This document shows positions 1-8,316 of a stretch of 41,868 nucleotides of DNA, piece by piece. This DNA comes from Crocinitomicaceae bacterium. GTDB taxonomy: Bacteria > Bacteroidota > Bacteroidia > Flavobacteriales_D > Crocinitomicaceae. The stretch's first letter is position 1, and each line of letters starts with the position of its first letter. The DNA is taken from assembly GCA_029251865.1 (NCBI GenBank), contig JAQXCN010000020.1, forward strand, positions 1-41,868, in the 5' to 3' direction. The translations under genes were made by a program, and so were the position numbers. The notes below the pieces were generated by a model. The model was not told the DNA's origin, did not search any database, and saw only the letters and a list, made by a program, of their open reading frames with translations.

Positions 1-141
1 TACATGTCCAAGGTGAAGAATATCGAAGCAGCCATTGGTAAAGCAGACGGTCAGCTTTTCAGACCTCCACGCAGCAACTTTTTTTTGCAGGGTGTCGAGG
101 TCCATTTCCTTTTCCAAAAAAGAGGCGTTATCGCTTTTCAT
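1..141 (-). CDS. rfaE2: rfaE2-like heptose-1-phosphate adenylyltransferase, 5' end only
   Basis: Only the first 47 codons are inside the window; the gene runs off the left edge. The ATG at 141-139 opens a frame that reaches [13 protein letters not shown], the N-terminal nucleotide-binding motif (HxGH) of cytidylyltransferase-fold enzymes. This exact form is typical of RfaE domain 2, which adenylylates D-glycero-beta-D-manno-heptose 1-phosphate for LPS core synthesis. The start overlaps the last 14 bases of the upstream membrane-protein gene, so the two are probably translationally coupled. Another nucleotidyltransferase of the same fold cannot be excluded from 47 residues. Confidence 0.75.
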   Translation of the reverse strand, partial: MKSDNASFLEKEMDLDTLQKKVAAWRSEKLTVCFTNGCFDILHLGHV

Positions 142-1144
142 CTGTGTTGTATTTTCTCGGCATCAAGACGAGTGATATGAGACCTAAAAGTATTAAAAAT
201 ATAGTTTGTGTGGCCCAGATGACCATCCCAAGGGCGTTTCCAATTGCTAAGCCGTCTGATCCTCCCGAGTTGTTGATGTAATAGGCGGTTGTAATACCAA
301 TTAAAAGGGGATAGGCGCCCATTCCTCCATTCGTAAAAGAAATACCGACAGCACCAAAAATAAAAGCTAAAAACATTCCAGATATTGGCACCCCAGCAGT
401 TGCATCAATTGCCCAAAACGGTAAGGCAAACATAATAAGATATGAACCCCAAATGAGCAATGTATGCAAGACGTAGGACCAAACCTTTTTTACTTTAAAA
501 ATTGAAAGAACGCCTTCTTTCAAGGATTTTAGAAATGCAAAAAGTTTAAATTTTATTTTTTTATTCAAAAAGACAACACCTACAAGGATTATAAAGATGA
601 ACCCCAACCAAAGAGACCATGAGACTCCAGACTCAACCTCGGTTTGTGATTCTCCAAAAAAACCTTTTTTGAGATTTGAAATAATGGCATAAGCTTCTGC
701 TTTATTTAGGAAGATAGAAAGGAGGCTGATACTCAATAATATGATCATGTCAACAATGCGTTCTGTAACGATTGTTCCGAAGGAGCCTGCAACAGGAATA
801 TTGTCAGAACGTTTTAACATTAAGGACCTTGTAAACTCTCCGGCGCGAGGGATTGTCATATTGACGAGGTAGCCTATCATCAGAGAGTGGTATTGGTTTT
901 TTAAAGTGCTGTGATAACCCACAGGGTGAAGGGTAAGGCCCCATCGATAGGCTCTGGAAATATAAGATATGAAAGCCAATATTAATGACAGCGAAATATA
1001 CCAAGGGTTGGCATTGCGAATCGTATTCTTAAAAACAGCGATGTCCTCTGGGGTCATTTTATCAAATAAATACCAAGTGAGGTAAACGCCTAGACCGATT
1101 GAAAAAATGATTTTAAATGCTGAAAACAACTTTTTTTTATCCAA
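128..1144 (-). CDS. YbhN/lysylphosphatidylglycerol synthase-like integral membrane protein
   Basis: 338 residues with about eight hydrophobic segments, including one near residues 10-28 and a glycine-rich helix pair near 255-290 ([12 protein letters not shown]). The pattern matches the flippase-like UPF0104/YbhN family, the membrane part of lysylphosphatidylglycerol synthases. The soluble aminoacyl-transfer domain of MprF is absent, so lipid lysinylation should not be assumed. The start is TTG (plus-strand caa at 1142-1144); the next in-frame ATG lies about 30 codons in, inside conserved sequence. It follows panC by 46 bases and overlaps the rfaE2-like gene. In many Bacteroidota panD lies between panC and this family, but there is no room for it here. 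Confidence 0.8.
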   Translation of the reverse strand: MDKKKLFSAFKIIFSIGLGVYLTWYLFDKMTPEDIAVFKNTIRNANPWYISLSLILAFISYISRAYRWGLTLHPVGYHSTLKNQYHSLMIGYLVNMTIPRAGEFTRSLMLKRSDNIPVAGSFGTIVTERIVDMIILLSISLLSIFLNKAEAYAIISNLKKGFFGESQTEVESGVSWSLWLGFIFIILVGVVFLNKKIKFKLFAFLKSLKEGVLSIFKVKKVWSYVLHTLLIWGSYLIMFALPFWAIDATAGVPISGMFLAFIFGAVGISFTNGGMGAYPLLIGITTAYYINNSGGSDGLAIGNALGMVIWATQTIFLILLGLISLVLMPRKYNTDEKR

Positions 1145-1190
1145 TGCCCTATTTAAATTTTAGAGGAAATTACAAAAGATACGGGGAGAA

Positions 1191-2030
1191 TCATAGTAAT
1201 ATATTATCAATGAGTCTAACTTTTTCGCAAAAGGCAGAGATACAACAAACGTTATCGTCCCCTTCCTTTTTGTAGGGACCGAATGTGGTTTGGTTCACTA
1301 CGTCAAGATATTCGAGTTCTAATGAACTTTGATTGAAGATCGCTTGTGCTTGTTTGAGGGTTTCTTCTTTCCCGAGTACTTTAATATTTGACTTTACAAA
1401 ACTTAAGGTTTTATAGATGATCAAAGCCTCCTTATGCTTTGCCTCATTTAAAAGTAAATTTCTACTACTGAGTGCCAGCCCGTGTGCATCTCTAACGGTT
1501 TGACAAGCGACAACATCCACAGGTCGTTTTGTGCTAGCGACCATGTGTTTTATTACGGATAGTTGCTGAATATCTTTAAGGCCAAAGTAGGCTTTAGAGG
1601 GCTTCGTGTAGAACATTAGATTATGAACCACGTGGGCAACACCATCAAAATGACCGGGCCGAAACTCGCCCTCAAGAACGGTATCAAGAAGTCCTAATTC
1701 AATCTTTTCATAGGGGTCATTTTCGGGATAGACGTCATTTACTTGTGGTATACAAACAACAACACGATCGTATACATTTAGCAGTGCAAGATCTTTTTCA
1801 GGTACTCTTGGATATTTTTCAAGGTCGATTGGGTTGTTGAACTGTTTCGGGTTGACAAAAATCGTAACGACTACAATATCGTTCTCTTTGAGTGCTCTTT
1901 CAATCAAGGATACATGCCCAATATGCAGCGCACCCATTGTAGGAACAAGCCCTATTTGGGGAACTTTTGCACCTTCATTTAAGAAGGAACGTAAACTACC
2001 GAAGTCATAAAATGTTCGAAAACCTGTCAA
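1191..2030 (-). CDS. panC: Pantothenate synthetase
   Basis: Joins D-pantoate and beta-alanine with ATP in the last step of pantothenate (CoA precursor) synthesis, in the cytosol. The family signature VPTMGALHIGH, with its nucleotide-binding HxGH, is near residue 30. FVNPKQF and the pantoate-binding region PGHFDGVAHVV follow, and the ALSSRN block is near residue 185. Length 279 is normal. The start is TTG at 2030-2028, because the first in-frame ATG lies inside the PTMG motif. The gene diverges from the glycogen-synthase-like gene across an 85-base gap. Confidence 0.95.
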   Translation of the reverse strand: MTGFRTFYDFGSLRSFLNEGAKVPQIGLVPTMGALHIGHVSLIERALKENDIVVVTIFVNPKQFNNPIDLEKYPRVPEKDLALLNVYDRVVVCIPQVNDVYPENDPYEKIELGLLDTVLEGEFRPGHFDGVAHVVHNLMFYTKPSKAYFGLKDIQQLSVIKHMVASTKRPVDVVACQTVRDAHGLALSSRNLLLNEAKHKEALIIYKTLSFVKSNIKVLGKEETLKQAQAIFNQSSLELEYLDVVNQTTFGPYKKEGDDNVCCISAFCEKVRLIDNILL

Positions 2031-2090
2031 TTTAAACCTTTTTTCAAGGGGTAAAACTAGGGTTTTTTATGAAAGTTTAATAAAAAGCCT

Positions 2091-2098
2091 TATTTTTG
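2091..2098 (+). promoter_or_regulatory. -7 promoter element for the GT5-like gene
   Basis: TATTTTTG fits the Bacteroidota -7 consensus TAnnTTTG and ends 17 bases before the ATG at 2116. A T-rich run about 22 bases upstream may serve as the -33 element, but no clear TTTG is present. Confidence 0.5.
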
Positions 2099-2115
2099 CA
2101 CTCCGAATCAAACCT

Positions 2116-2937
2116 ATGGAAAAAAAGAAAATCCTATATATTTCGCAAGAAATAGCGCCCTTTTTACCAAAATCAGAAATTTCTAATACCGCTCGAAAGC
2201 TTCCGCAAGTTATTCAAGAGAATGGTAAAGAAATCAGGGTATTTATGCCACGTTTTGGAGTCATCAATGAAAGAAGACATCAACTTCATGAAGTTATTCG
2301 TCTTTCTGGACTTAATATTTGTATCGACGATCAGGACCACCCTTTAATTATAAAGGTTGCTTCTGTATCAGCTGCAAGAATGCAAGTCTATTTTATCGAC
2401 AATGACGAATATTTTAGAAGAAAGTACACTTTAAAAAATGAGAAAGGAGAAGAATTCGAAGATAATGACGAAAGGTCTATGTTCTTCTGTAGAGGTGTAC
2501 TAGAAACCGTTAAAAAACTAGGGTGGCAACCTGATGTCATTCATTGTCATGGATATATGACGGGAATCATGGGGCTTTACATCAAAGAGATGTATGGAAA
2601 AGATCCTCATTTTAAAGAAACTAAAGTAGTTTATAGTTTGTACAATGATGGTTTTTCTAAGGACTGGGATAAGCGGTTCTCTGAAAAGTTGAAATTTGAA
2701 GGATTTAGTGATGAAGTATGTAATAACTTCAAAGAAACATCGTTTGATAACTTTACAACTCAGGCCTTAAATTATTTTGACGGCATTAACGTTTCTTCTG
2801 AAGAGCTTTCTCCGGAATTAACAAAGGCTGTTGAAGGAAGTACTTGCCACAAACTTGATTTTGTTGAAGAAGAGCATTTCGCCAAGGAACTTTCAGCTTT
2901 TTATGACAAAGTTATTGAGGAAAGCGCATTGGCCTAA
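2116..2937 (+). CDS. Short glycogen/starch synthase-like protein (GT5 N-terminal half)
   Basis: 273 residues resembling the N-terminal Rossmann half of GT5 glycogen synthases: KKILYISQEIAPF at the start, VFMPRFGVI near residue 44, and WQPDVIHCHGYMTG near residue 137. The usual KxGGL glucose-binding motif is not recognisable, and the whole C-terminal nucleotide-sugar-binding half is missing (a full enzyme has about 480 residues). Similar short proteins sit beside panC in many Bacteroidota, so this is a lineage form rather than a fresh truncation. Glycogen synthase activity is doubtful and the true role is unknown. The DUF4270 gene follows after 9 bases and glmS after that, suggesting an operon. 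Confidence 0.75.
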   Translation: MEKKKILYISQEIAPFLPKSEISNTARKLPQVIQENGKEIRVFMPRFGVINERRHQLHEVIRLSGLNICIDDQDHPLIIKVASVSAARMQVYFIDNDEYFRRKYTLKNEKGEEFEDNDERSMFFCRGVLETVKKLGWQPDVIHCHGYMTGIMGLYIKEMYGKDPHFKETKVVYSLYNDGFSKDWDKRFSEKLKFEGFSDEVCNNFKETSFDNFTTQALNYFDGINVSSEELSPELTKAVEGSTCHKLDFVEEEHFAKELSAFYDKVIEESALA

Positions 2938-2946
2938 AAACATTTT

Positions 2947-4227
2947 ATGATACGGACCTTCGCGTTAATAGCATTATGCTTTGTTGGATTAGTTTCTTGC
3001 AAAAAGAAAGAATACGCATTAGGTTCCGATGTCATCGATAGTTCCACACTTCTAAATGGAACATCAGTTGATACTTTTACATTACAAACCTACAGTATTC
3101 AGGAAGACACGGTCATTTCCGATAACGCTGCTAATGTAGTACTAGGTTCATATATTGACCCTGTTTTCGGTCTCTACGATGCTTCGGTCTATACACAGTT
3201 GAGACTTGCTGGGGTGGATCCAAACTTTGCTGATCCCAGTGAAATTGTAATTGATTCTTTTGTTCTAGCCTTAGAATACGTTGGTTACTACGGGGACCTA
3301 GACCCTCAAACATTTGAGGTATACCAGCTTCAAGAAAGTTTATCTCTTGATTCGACCTATTATTCTTTTTCCTCGGCATCAACTAACGCTACGAACCTCG
3401 TTCCGTCTGCCAATGCGACAATAACCCCGAATACGTCATCCCCCACGATTGTAGATGGTGACTCATTAGCCCCTCAGCTTCGTATTTATTTAGATACAAA
3501 TGTCGCGAGGAATCTTATTGTTGAGGCTACAAGTGGTAGTACAACATTTTCGAGCAATGAAGCATTTTTGGAATTTTTTAAAGGTTTACATATTAGAACC
3601 AATAACAGTTCACAACTTATCGGCGAGGGCGCAGCATTGTACATAGATATAAATGACCCTTCATCAAAGGCTACGATTTATTTTAAACAGAATGGGGAGG
3701 CTACTTCTTATGATTTTTTAATGAATTCTGATTGTGCTGATTTCACCCATGTTGACCTTGATGCTGCGGGCACAATCGTTGATGAGGTTCTTGCCGACTC
3801 CATATTAGGTCAAGATGAATTTTATGCACAAGCTTTTGGGACGAGATCAGCGATATCAATCCCGGGGTTACTAGATTTACCTGAAAACATTATCATTCAT
3901 AGAGCTGACCTTTCTCTCCCTGTTCAATTCCAAACAGGTTATAAGTACCAGCCAGGAAATAATATTAGTGTGGCTACTTATCTTGATTCATCTTCCAGTC
4001 AGTTGGCTAATGTTGGCGTACTCGGAGTCTATAATAGCCTTGATAAGAACTTTAATATTAATATTCGGGAGTATGTTCAGTCAGTTGTAAACAAAGAATT
4101 ACCTTTAACTGAATTGGTTGTTTCACCATTGTATTTTATTAATTCTGCTGAACGCATAGTTTTTAATGGAAGTAATACAATCAATAAGATGAAACCTAAA
4201 CTTACTGTCACCTATACAAGCTACTAA
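2947..4227 (+). CDS. DUF4270 lipoprotein
   Basis: 426 residues. A lipoprotein signal peptide ends in the lipobox GLVSCKKK, placing Cys near residue 18. The mature protein looks beta-rich, with the DUF4270 pattern (GSDVIDSS near residue 26, VLGSYIDPVFG near 65) and a C-terminal strand block ending KPKLTVTYTSY. It is probably surface- or periplasm-facing; function is unknown. It sits between the GT5-like gene and glmS, the usual order in Flavobacteriales, with only 2 bases before glmS. Confidence 0.85.
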   Translation: MIRTFALIALCFVGLVSCKKKEYALGSDVIDSSTLLNGTSVDTFTLQTYSIQEDTVISDNAANVVLGSYIDPVFGLYDASVYTQLRLAGVDPNFADPSEIVIDSFVLALEYVGYYGDLDPQTFEVYQLQESLSLDSTYYSFSSASTNATNLVPSANATITPNTSSPTIVDGDSLAPQLRIYLDTNVARNLIVEATSGSTTFSSNEAFLEFFKGLHIRTNNSSQLIGEGAALYIDINDPSSKATIYFKQNGEATSYDFLMNSDCADFTHVDLDAAGTIVDEVLADSILGQDEFYAQAFGTRSAISIPGLLDLPENIIIHRADLSLPVQFQTGYKYQPGNNISVATYLDSSSSQLANVGVLGVYNSLDKNFNINIREYVQSVVNKELPLTELVVSPLYFINSAERIVFNGSNTINKMKPKLTVTYTSY

Positions 4228-4229
4228 CT

Positions 4230-6074
4230 ATGTGTGGAATTGTTGCTTACATCGGAAAGAAAGAGGCCTATCCAATTGTATTAAAGGGCCTAAAAAGACT
4301 AGAGTATCGGGGCTATGATAGCTCAGGCATTGCCCTTCTTAAAGACGATGAAATCAAGCTCTTTAAAAAAGAGGGGAAAGTTGCGAATCTTGAGGATTTC
4401 GTAGCATCAAAAGACAATAGCGGAACACGATGTATTGGTCATACACGTTGGGCGACACATGGTCCGCCAAACGATAAAAATGCACACCCACACCTCTCAG
4501 AAGATGGAGATATCGCGCTTGTTCACAATGGAATTATTGAAAACTACGATGTCCTTCGTCAAGAATTAGAATCAAAGGGGTATCACTTTAATAGCGATAC
4601 GGATACTGAAGTTTTATGTTATTTAATCGCAGATATTAAGAAAAAAACAGGAAATAAACTCGGGAAATCCGTTCGTCTAGCCCTTCAACAGGTTGTTGGT
4701 GCATACGCGATTGTTGTTATGAGTATTGATGAACCGAATAAATTGATAGCAGCAAGAAAAAGTAGCCCATTGGTTTTAGGTATTGGTGAAGACAATGATT
4801 TTTATGTTGCCTCGGATGCAACACCAATTGTAGAATATACCAAGCAAGTTGTATACTTGAACGATGGCGAGATCGCAATCTTGAATGAAGAAAAGGGATT
4901 AAAGCTTTATAATATCGACGAGGTTCAAAAAGACCCTTATGTAGAAGAACTCGAGCTGCATCTAGAGGCATTAGAAAAAGGGGGCTACGATCATTTTATG
5001 CTTAAAGAAATCCATGAGCAACCACATTCTATCGAGGACTGTTTTAGAGGTCGTTTGAACGCTAAAGATGGCTGGGTTTCATTGGGCGGGATTAAATATT
5101 ACGAAGATGATATCATAAAAGCCAACCGAATTGTTATGGTGGCTTGTGGTACCAGTTGGCATGCTTGCTTGGTAGGGGAATATTTGTTTGAAGATCTTGC
5201 TAGAATAAATGTTGAAGTTGAGTACGCTAGTGAATTTAGATATAGAAACCCAATAATAAATGAGGGAGATATTGTTCTTGCGATTTCTCAATCAGGTGAG
5301 ACAGCAGACACTATGGCAGCACTTGAGCTTGCGAAGAGTAAAGGTGCAACCATTTTAGGTATTTGTAATGTTGTTGGATCGTCAATCTCGAGAATTACAG
5401 ATGCTGGTTCTTATACGCATGCTGGACCTGAAATAGGTGTGGCGTCAACTAAGGCTTTTACTGCACAAGTAACGGTTCTGACTTTAATGGCAGCCTCTTT
5501 AGCGCGTAAAAAAGGAAAGCTGAATGAATCCAAATTCAGAAGCCTTCTATCCTCAATGGAGGCTATTCCAAGTAAAGTTCAGCTTGTTTTAGATAAGACT
5601 GAAAAAATCAAAAAAATTGCAGCGAAATACAAAGATGCAACGAATGCTTTATACCTAGGTAGAGGAAGCTCCTTCCCTGTGGCTCTTGAAGGCGCCTTAA
5701 AGCTGAAAGAAATTTCATACATCCATGCTGAGGGTTACCCAGCTGCTGAGATGAAACATGGTCCGATTGCTTTGATAGATGAAGAAATGCCTGTTTTTGT
5801 GATCGCTACAAAAGGCCCTTCTTACGAAAAGGTAGTTAGTAATATTCAAGAGGTTAAGGCCCGAAAGGGTAAAATTATAGCCATTGTGACAGAAGGTGAC
5901 GAGCAAGTTAAACAGTTTGCGGACGATTATATCGAAATTCCAGAAACCAACGAGCATCTTGTTCCTTTAATTGCTACTGTCCCATTCCAAATCCTTTCAT
6001 ATTACATCGCTGTGATGCGTGATTGTAATGTTGATCAGCCAAGAAATTTAGCGAAGTCAGTTACAGTTGAGTAA
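4230..6074 (+). CDS. glmS: Glutamine-fructose-6-phosphate aminotransferase (isomerizing)
   Basis: Makes glucosamine 6-phosphate from fructose 6-phosphate and glutamine, the entry step to UDP-GlcNAc for peptidoglycan and lipid A. The N-terminal glutaminase domain starts MCGIVAYIG, with Cys2 as the nucleophile after Met removal, and contains HTRWATHG near residue 72 and HNGIIENY near 98. Two SIS sugar isomerase domains follow (MVACGTSWHA, SQSGETADT, GRGSSFPVALEGALK). The C-terminal NLAKSVTVE is the expected active-site tail. Length 614 is normal. The gene starts 2 bases after the DUF4270 stop and converges with the S4-domain gene 14 bases downstream. Confidence 0.98.
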   Translation: MCGIVAYIGKKEAYPIVLKGLKRLEYRGYDSSGIALLKDDEIKLFKKEGKVANLEDFVASKDNSGTRCIGHTRWATHGPPNDKNAHPHLSEDGDIALVHNGIIENYDVLRQELESKGYHFNSDTDTEVLCYLIADIKKKTGNKLGKSVRLALQQVVGAYAIVVMSIDEPNKLIAARKSSPLVLGIGEDNDFYVASDATPIVEYTKQVVYLNDGEIAILNEEKGLKLYNIDEVQKDPYVEELELHLEALEKGGYDHFMLKEIHEQPHSIEDCFRGRLNAKDGWVSLGGIKYYEDDIIKANRIVMVACGTSWHACLVGEYLFEDLARINVEVEYASEFRYRNPIINEGDIVLAISQSGETADTMAALELAKSKGATILGICNVVGSSISRITDAGSYTHAGPEIGVASTKAFTAQVTVLTLMAASLARKKGKLNESKFRSLLSSMEAIPSKVQLVLDKTEKIKKIAAKYKDATNALYLGRGSSFPVALEGALKLKEISYIHAEGYPAAEMKHGPIALIDEEMPVFVIATKGPSYEKVVSNIQEVKARKGKIIAIVTEGDEQVKQFADDYIEIPETNEHLVPLIATVPFQILSYYIAVMRDCNVDQPRNLAKSVTVE

Positions 6075-6088
6075 ACGATACCTGCACT

Positions 6089-6457
6089 CTACCATCCATC
6101 TAAAAAATCGTCAAGATCTCTTCTATCCTTTTTTGAAGGCTTACCATGATCCCTTCCACGGTATACGCGTTGTGCTTCATTATACGCTTTATATTTATCC
6201 AGCTCTTCAGCGGGCGTCTCATCAATAATGTAGTCGGGTATTAATTTTGCCCCCAGCCGCTTCTCAGTCAGCTGAAGGATTTTAAAACGAAAGATTGCAT
6301 TGTTCTTTTGGCAGGTAACGATGTCCCCGACTGAAACTTCTTTGGCGGGTTTACATTCAAGACCATTAAGCTTTACTTTATTAGCAGCTACTAATTTTGT
6401 TGCAAGAGAACGCGTTTTAGAAAGGCGTACACACCAAACATATTTATCAATACGCAA
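6089..6457 (-). CDS. S4-domain RNA-binding protein, Hsp15-like
   Basis: 122 residues with an N-terminal S4 fold (RIDKYVWCVRLSKTRSLAT, then VKLNG near residue 28) and a basic C-terminus (GKPSKKDRRDL). It resembles Hsp15/HslR, which binds free 50S subunits carrying nascent chains in Escherichia coli. That role is inferred from the family. It lies 12 bases downstream of fadD on the same strand and is probably cotranscribed. Confidence 0.85.
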   Translation of the reverse strand: MRIDKYVWCVRLSKTRSLATKLVAANKVKLNGLECKPAKEVSVGDIVTCQKNNAIFRFKILQLTEKRLGAKLIPDYIIDETPAEELDKYKAYNEAQRVYRGRDHGKPSKKDRRDLDDFLDGW

Positions 6458-6469
6458 TCTCGTAAGGGC

Positions 6470-8125
6470 TTATTTTAATAATCTTCTTAGAATCTTACCG
6501 ACATTGGACTTTGGCAACTCATCTCTAAAATGAATTACTTTTGGAACTTTGTAATTGGTTAAGTTTTCTCTACACGTTTCGATCACTTCTTCCTTAGTCA
6601 GAGAGTCCTCTTTTTTAACAACGAAGGCTTGAACATACTCTGTTCCATCCTCATTTTTACCCCCACAAACACCTACTTCTAAAACTTTTGAGTTTTCAGT
6701 AATTGCCTTTTCTACCTCACTTGGATAAACATTAAATCCAGAAACTAAAACCATTTCTTTTTTGCGGTCAACGATTTTAAAAAATCCTTCTTCGTCAATA
6801 ACCCCGACATCTCCTGTAAGAAAATATTCCCCATGCATACAGTTCGCGGTTTCTTCAGGTCGGTTCCAATACCCCTGCATCACTTGGGGTCCCTTGATAC
6901 CAATTTCTCCTTTTTCACCTTGTGGGACTTCGACTTTGTTATCGTCAAATATCTTAACGTCAGTATTTGGAAGTGGCAACCCGATTGTTCCGATTTTATG
7001 ATTTCCGCCTACCGGATTTATTGTTGCAGCAGGGCTTGTCTCGGAAAGCCCATAAGCTTCGAGCATCGGACTATTTGTAACCTTTTGCCACTCTGCGGCA
7101 ACAACATCTTGAACTGCCATTCCACCACCTAATGCCATTTTGAGATTGCTGAAATCAAGGCTTCTAAAAGCATCCTGGTTTAAGAGCCCATTGAATAGCG
7201 TATTCACGCCAGTTATGAATGTAAACGGATTTTTCTTGAGGTCTTTGCAGAACCCTTTCATATCTCTAGGATTGGTGATCAAAATGTTTTTTGCTCCGTA
7301 TCTAAAAAAGACAACACAATTTGCTGTTAATGCAAAGATGTGGTACATAGGAAGTGCAGTTATGATTGTCTCTTGACCATCTTCGAATTTATGCCCAATC
7401 CAAGCTTCAACCTGCTGAACATTGGCACAAATATTCCCATGTGAAAGCGTAGCTCCTTTTGAAACACCTGTTGTCCCTCCAGTATACTGAAGAAAAGCAT
7501 GGTCATCTTTGCTTAGGCTAACCGGTGTCCCTTTTTTACCTTTACCGGCCTTAAAAACTTGTTTCAATGGGGTCGTATCGTTAAGCGTAAATGCAGGCAC
7601 CATTTTTTTAACGTTACGAACAACAAAATTTGTTATTGCCCCTTTTAACCCACCTAGCATATCACCAATAGTTGTGGTAATAACGGTTTCTATTTCCGTT
7701 TCATGAAGAATCTCTTGCAAGTTGTGAGCGAAGTTTTCTAATATTATTATTGCTTTAGCTCCAGAGTCTTTATACTGATGCCGCATTTCTTCAGCAGTGT
7801 ATAAGGGATTTGTATTGACAATAACCAACCCCGCTTTTAAACAGGCGAAAATAGTAATTGGGAATTGAAGTAGGTTGGGCATTTGAAGCGCAATACGGTC
7901 TCCTTTTTTAAGTTTAGTTTTATTTTGAAGATGCCAAACTAGGGCGTCAACATGTGCTGATACGTCGTTGAAACTAATTTCTACGTCCATATTTTTATAT
8001 GCTGTTTTATCTCCAAATTTTTTAACAGATTGGTCGAATATCTCAACAAGATTGTTGTATCGATTAAGCTCTATTGTTTGTGGAACCTCTGAAGGGTAAG
8101 ATTTAAACCATGGAAAATCACTCAT
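6470..8125 (-). CDS. fadD: Long-chain fatty acid-CoA ligase
   Basis: 551 residues of the ANL adenylating superfamily. Motifs in order are the AMP-binding loop FLQYTGGTTGVSKGA near residue 212, the YGLSETSP block near 358, YFLTGDVG near 431, the hinge DRKKEMVLVSG near 449, and the catalytic Lys in SNVGKILRR near the C-terminus. It activates long-chain fatty acids with ATP and CoA for beta-oxidation or lipid synthesis. A weak -7 candidate (TATCTTTA) lies upstream of the start. Long-chain specificity is the family default, not proven by sequence. Confidence 0.9.
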   Translation of the reverse strand: MSDFPWFKSYPSEVPQTIELNRYNNLVEIFDQSVKKFGDKTAYKNMDVEISFNDVSAHVDALVWHLQNKTKLKKGDRIALQMPNLLQFPITIFACLKAGLVIVNTNPLYTAEEMRHQYKDSGAKAIIILENFAHNLQEILHETEIETVITTTIGDMLGGLKGAITNFVVRNVKKMVPAFTLNDTTPLKQVFKAGKGKKGTPVSLSKDDHAFLQYTGGTTGVSKGATLSHGNICANVQQVEAWIGHKFEDGQETIITALPMYHIFALTANCVVFFRYGAKNILITNPRDMKGFCKDLKKNPFTFITGVNTLFNGLLNQDAFRSLDFSNLKMALGGGMAVQDVVAAEWQKVTNSPMLEAYGLSETSPAATINPVGGNHKIGTIGLPLPNTDVKIFDDNKVEVPQGEKGEIGIKGPQVMQGYWNRPEETANCMHGEYFLTGDVGVIDEEGFFKIVDRKKEMVLVSGFNVYPSEVEKAITENSKVLEVGVCGGKNEDGTEYVQAFVVKKEDSLTKEEVIETCRENLTNYKVPKVIHFRDELPKSNVGKILRRLLK

Positions 8126-8260
8126 AATTAATTTTATTTCATTGTTTACGGAATAACCGTTGCTAAAAGGAGATATTTAAAGATACATAAAATTCATAGT
8201 TTTTGACAAAAAGAGCTTTTTATCACGATCAAAAAAGGATATTCTTTAACGGATTTCATT

Positions 8261-8292
8261 TTTGATATTTTAAGATTATAGATGTAAATTTG
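8261..8292 (+). promoter_or_regulatory. Promoter of the GH16 gene
   Basis: A TTTG at 8261-8264 is followed after 20 bases by TAAATTTG at 8285-8292, a near-ideal Bacteroidota -33/-7 pair. The expected transcript start near 8299 gives a leader of about 18 bases before the ATG at 8317. Confidence 0.7.
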
Positions 8293-8316
8293 ACACTATC
8301 TACAATTAAAATACGA

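Noticed and set aside
7140-7376. Plus-strand open frames across fadD and other long genes
   Set aside because: They lie wholly within well-supported genes on the opposite strand, have no recognisable family and no promoter; treated as chance frames.
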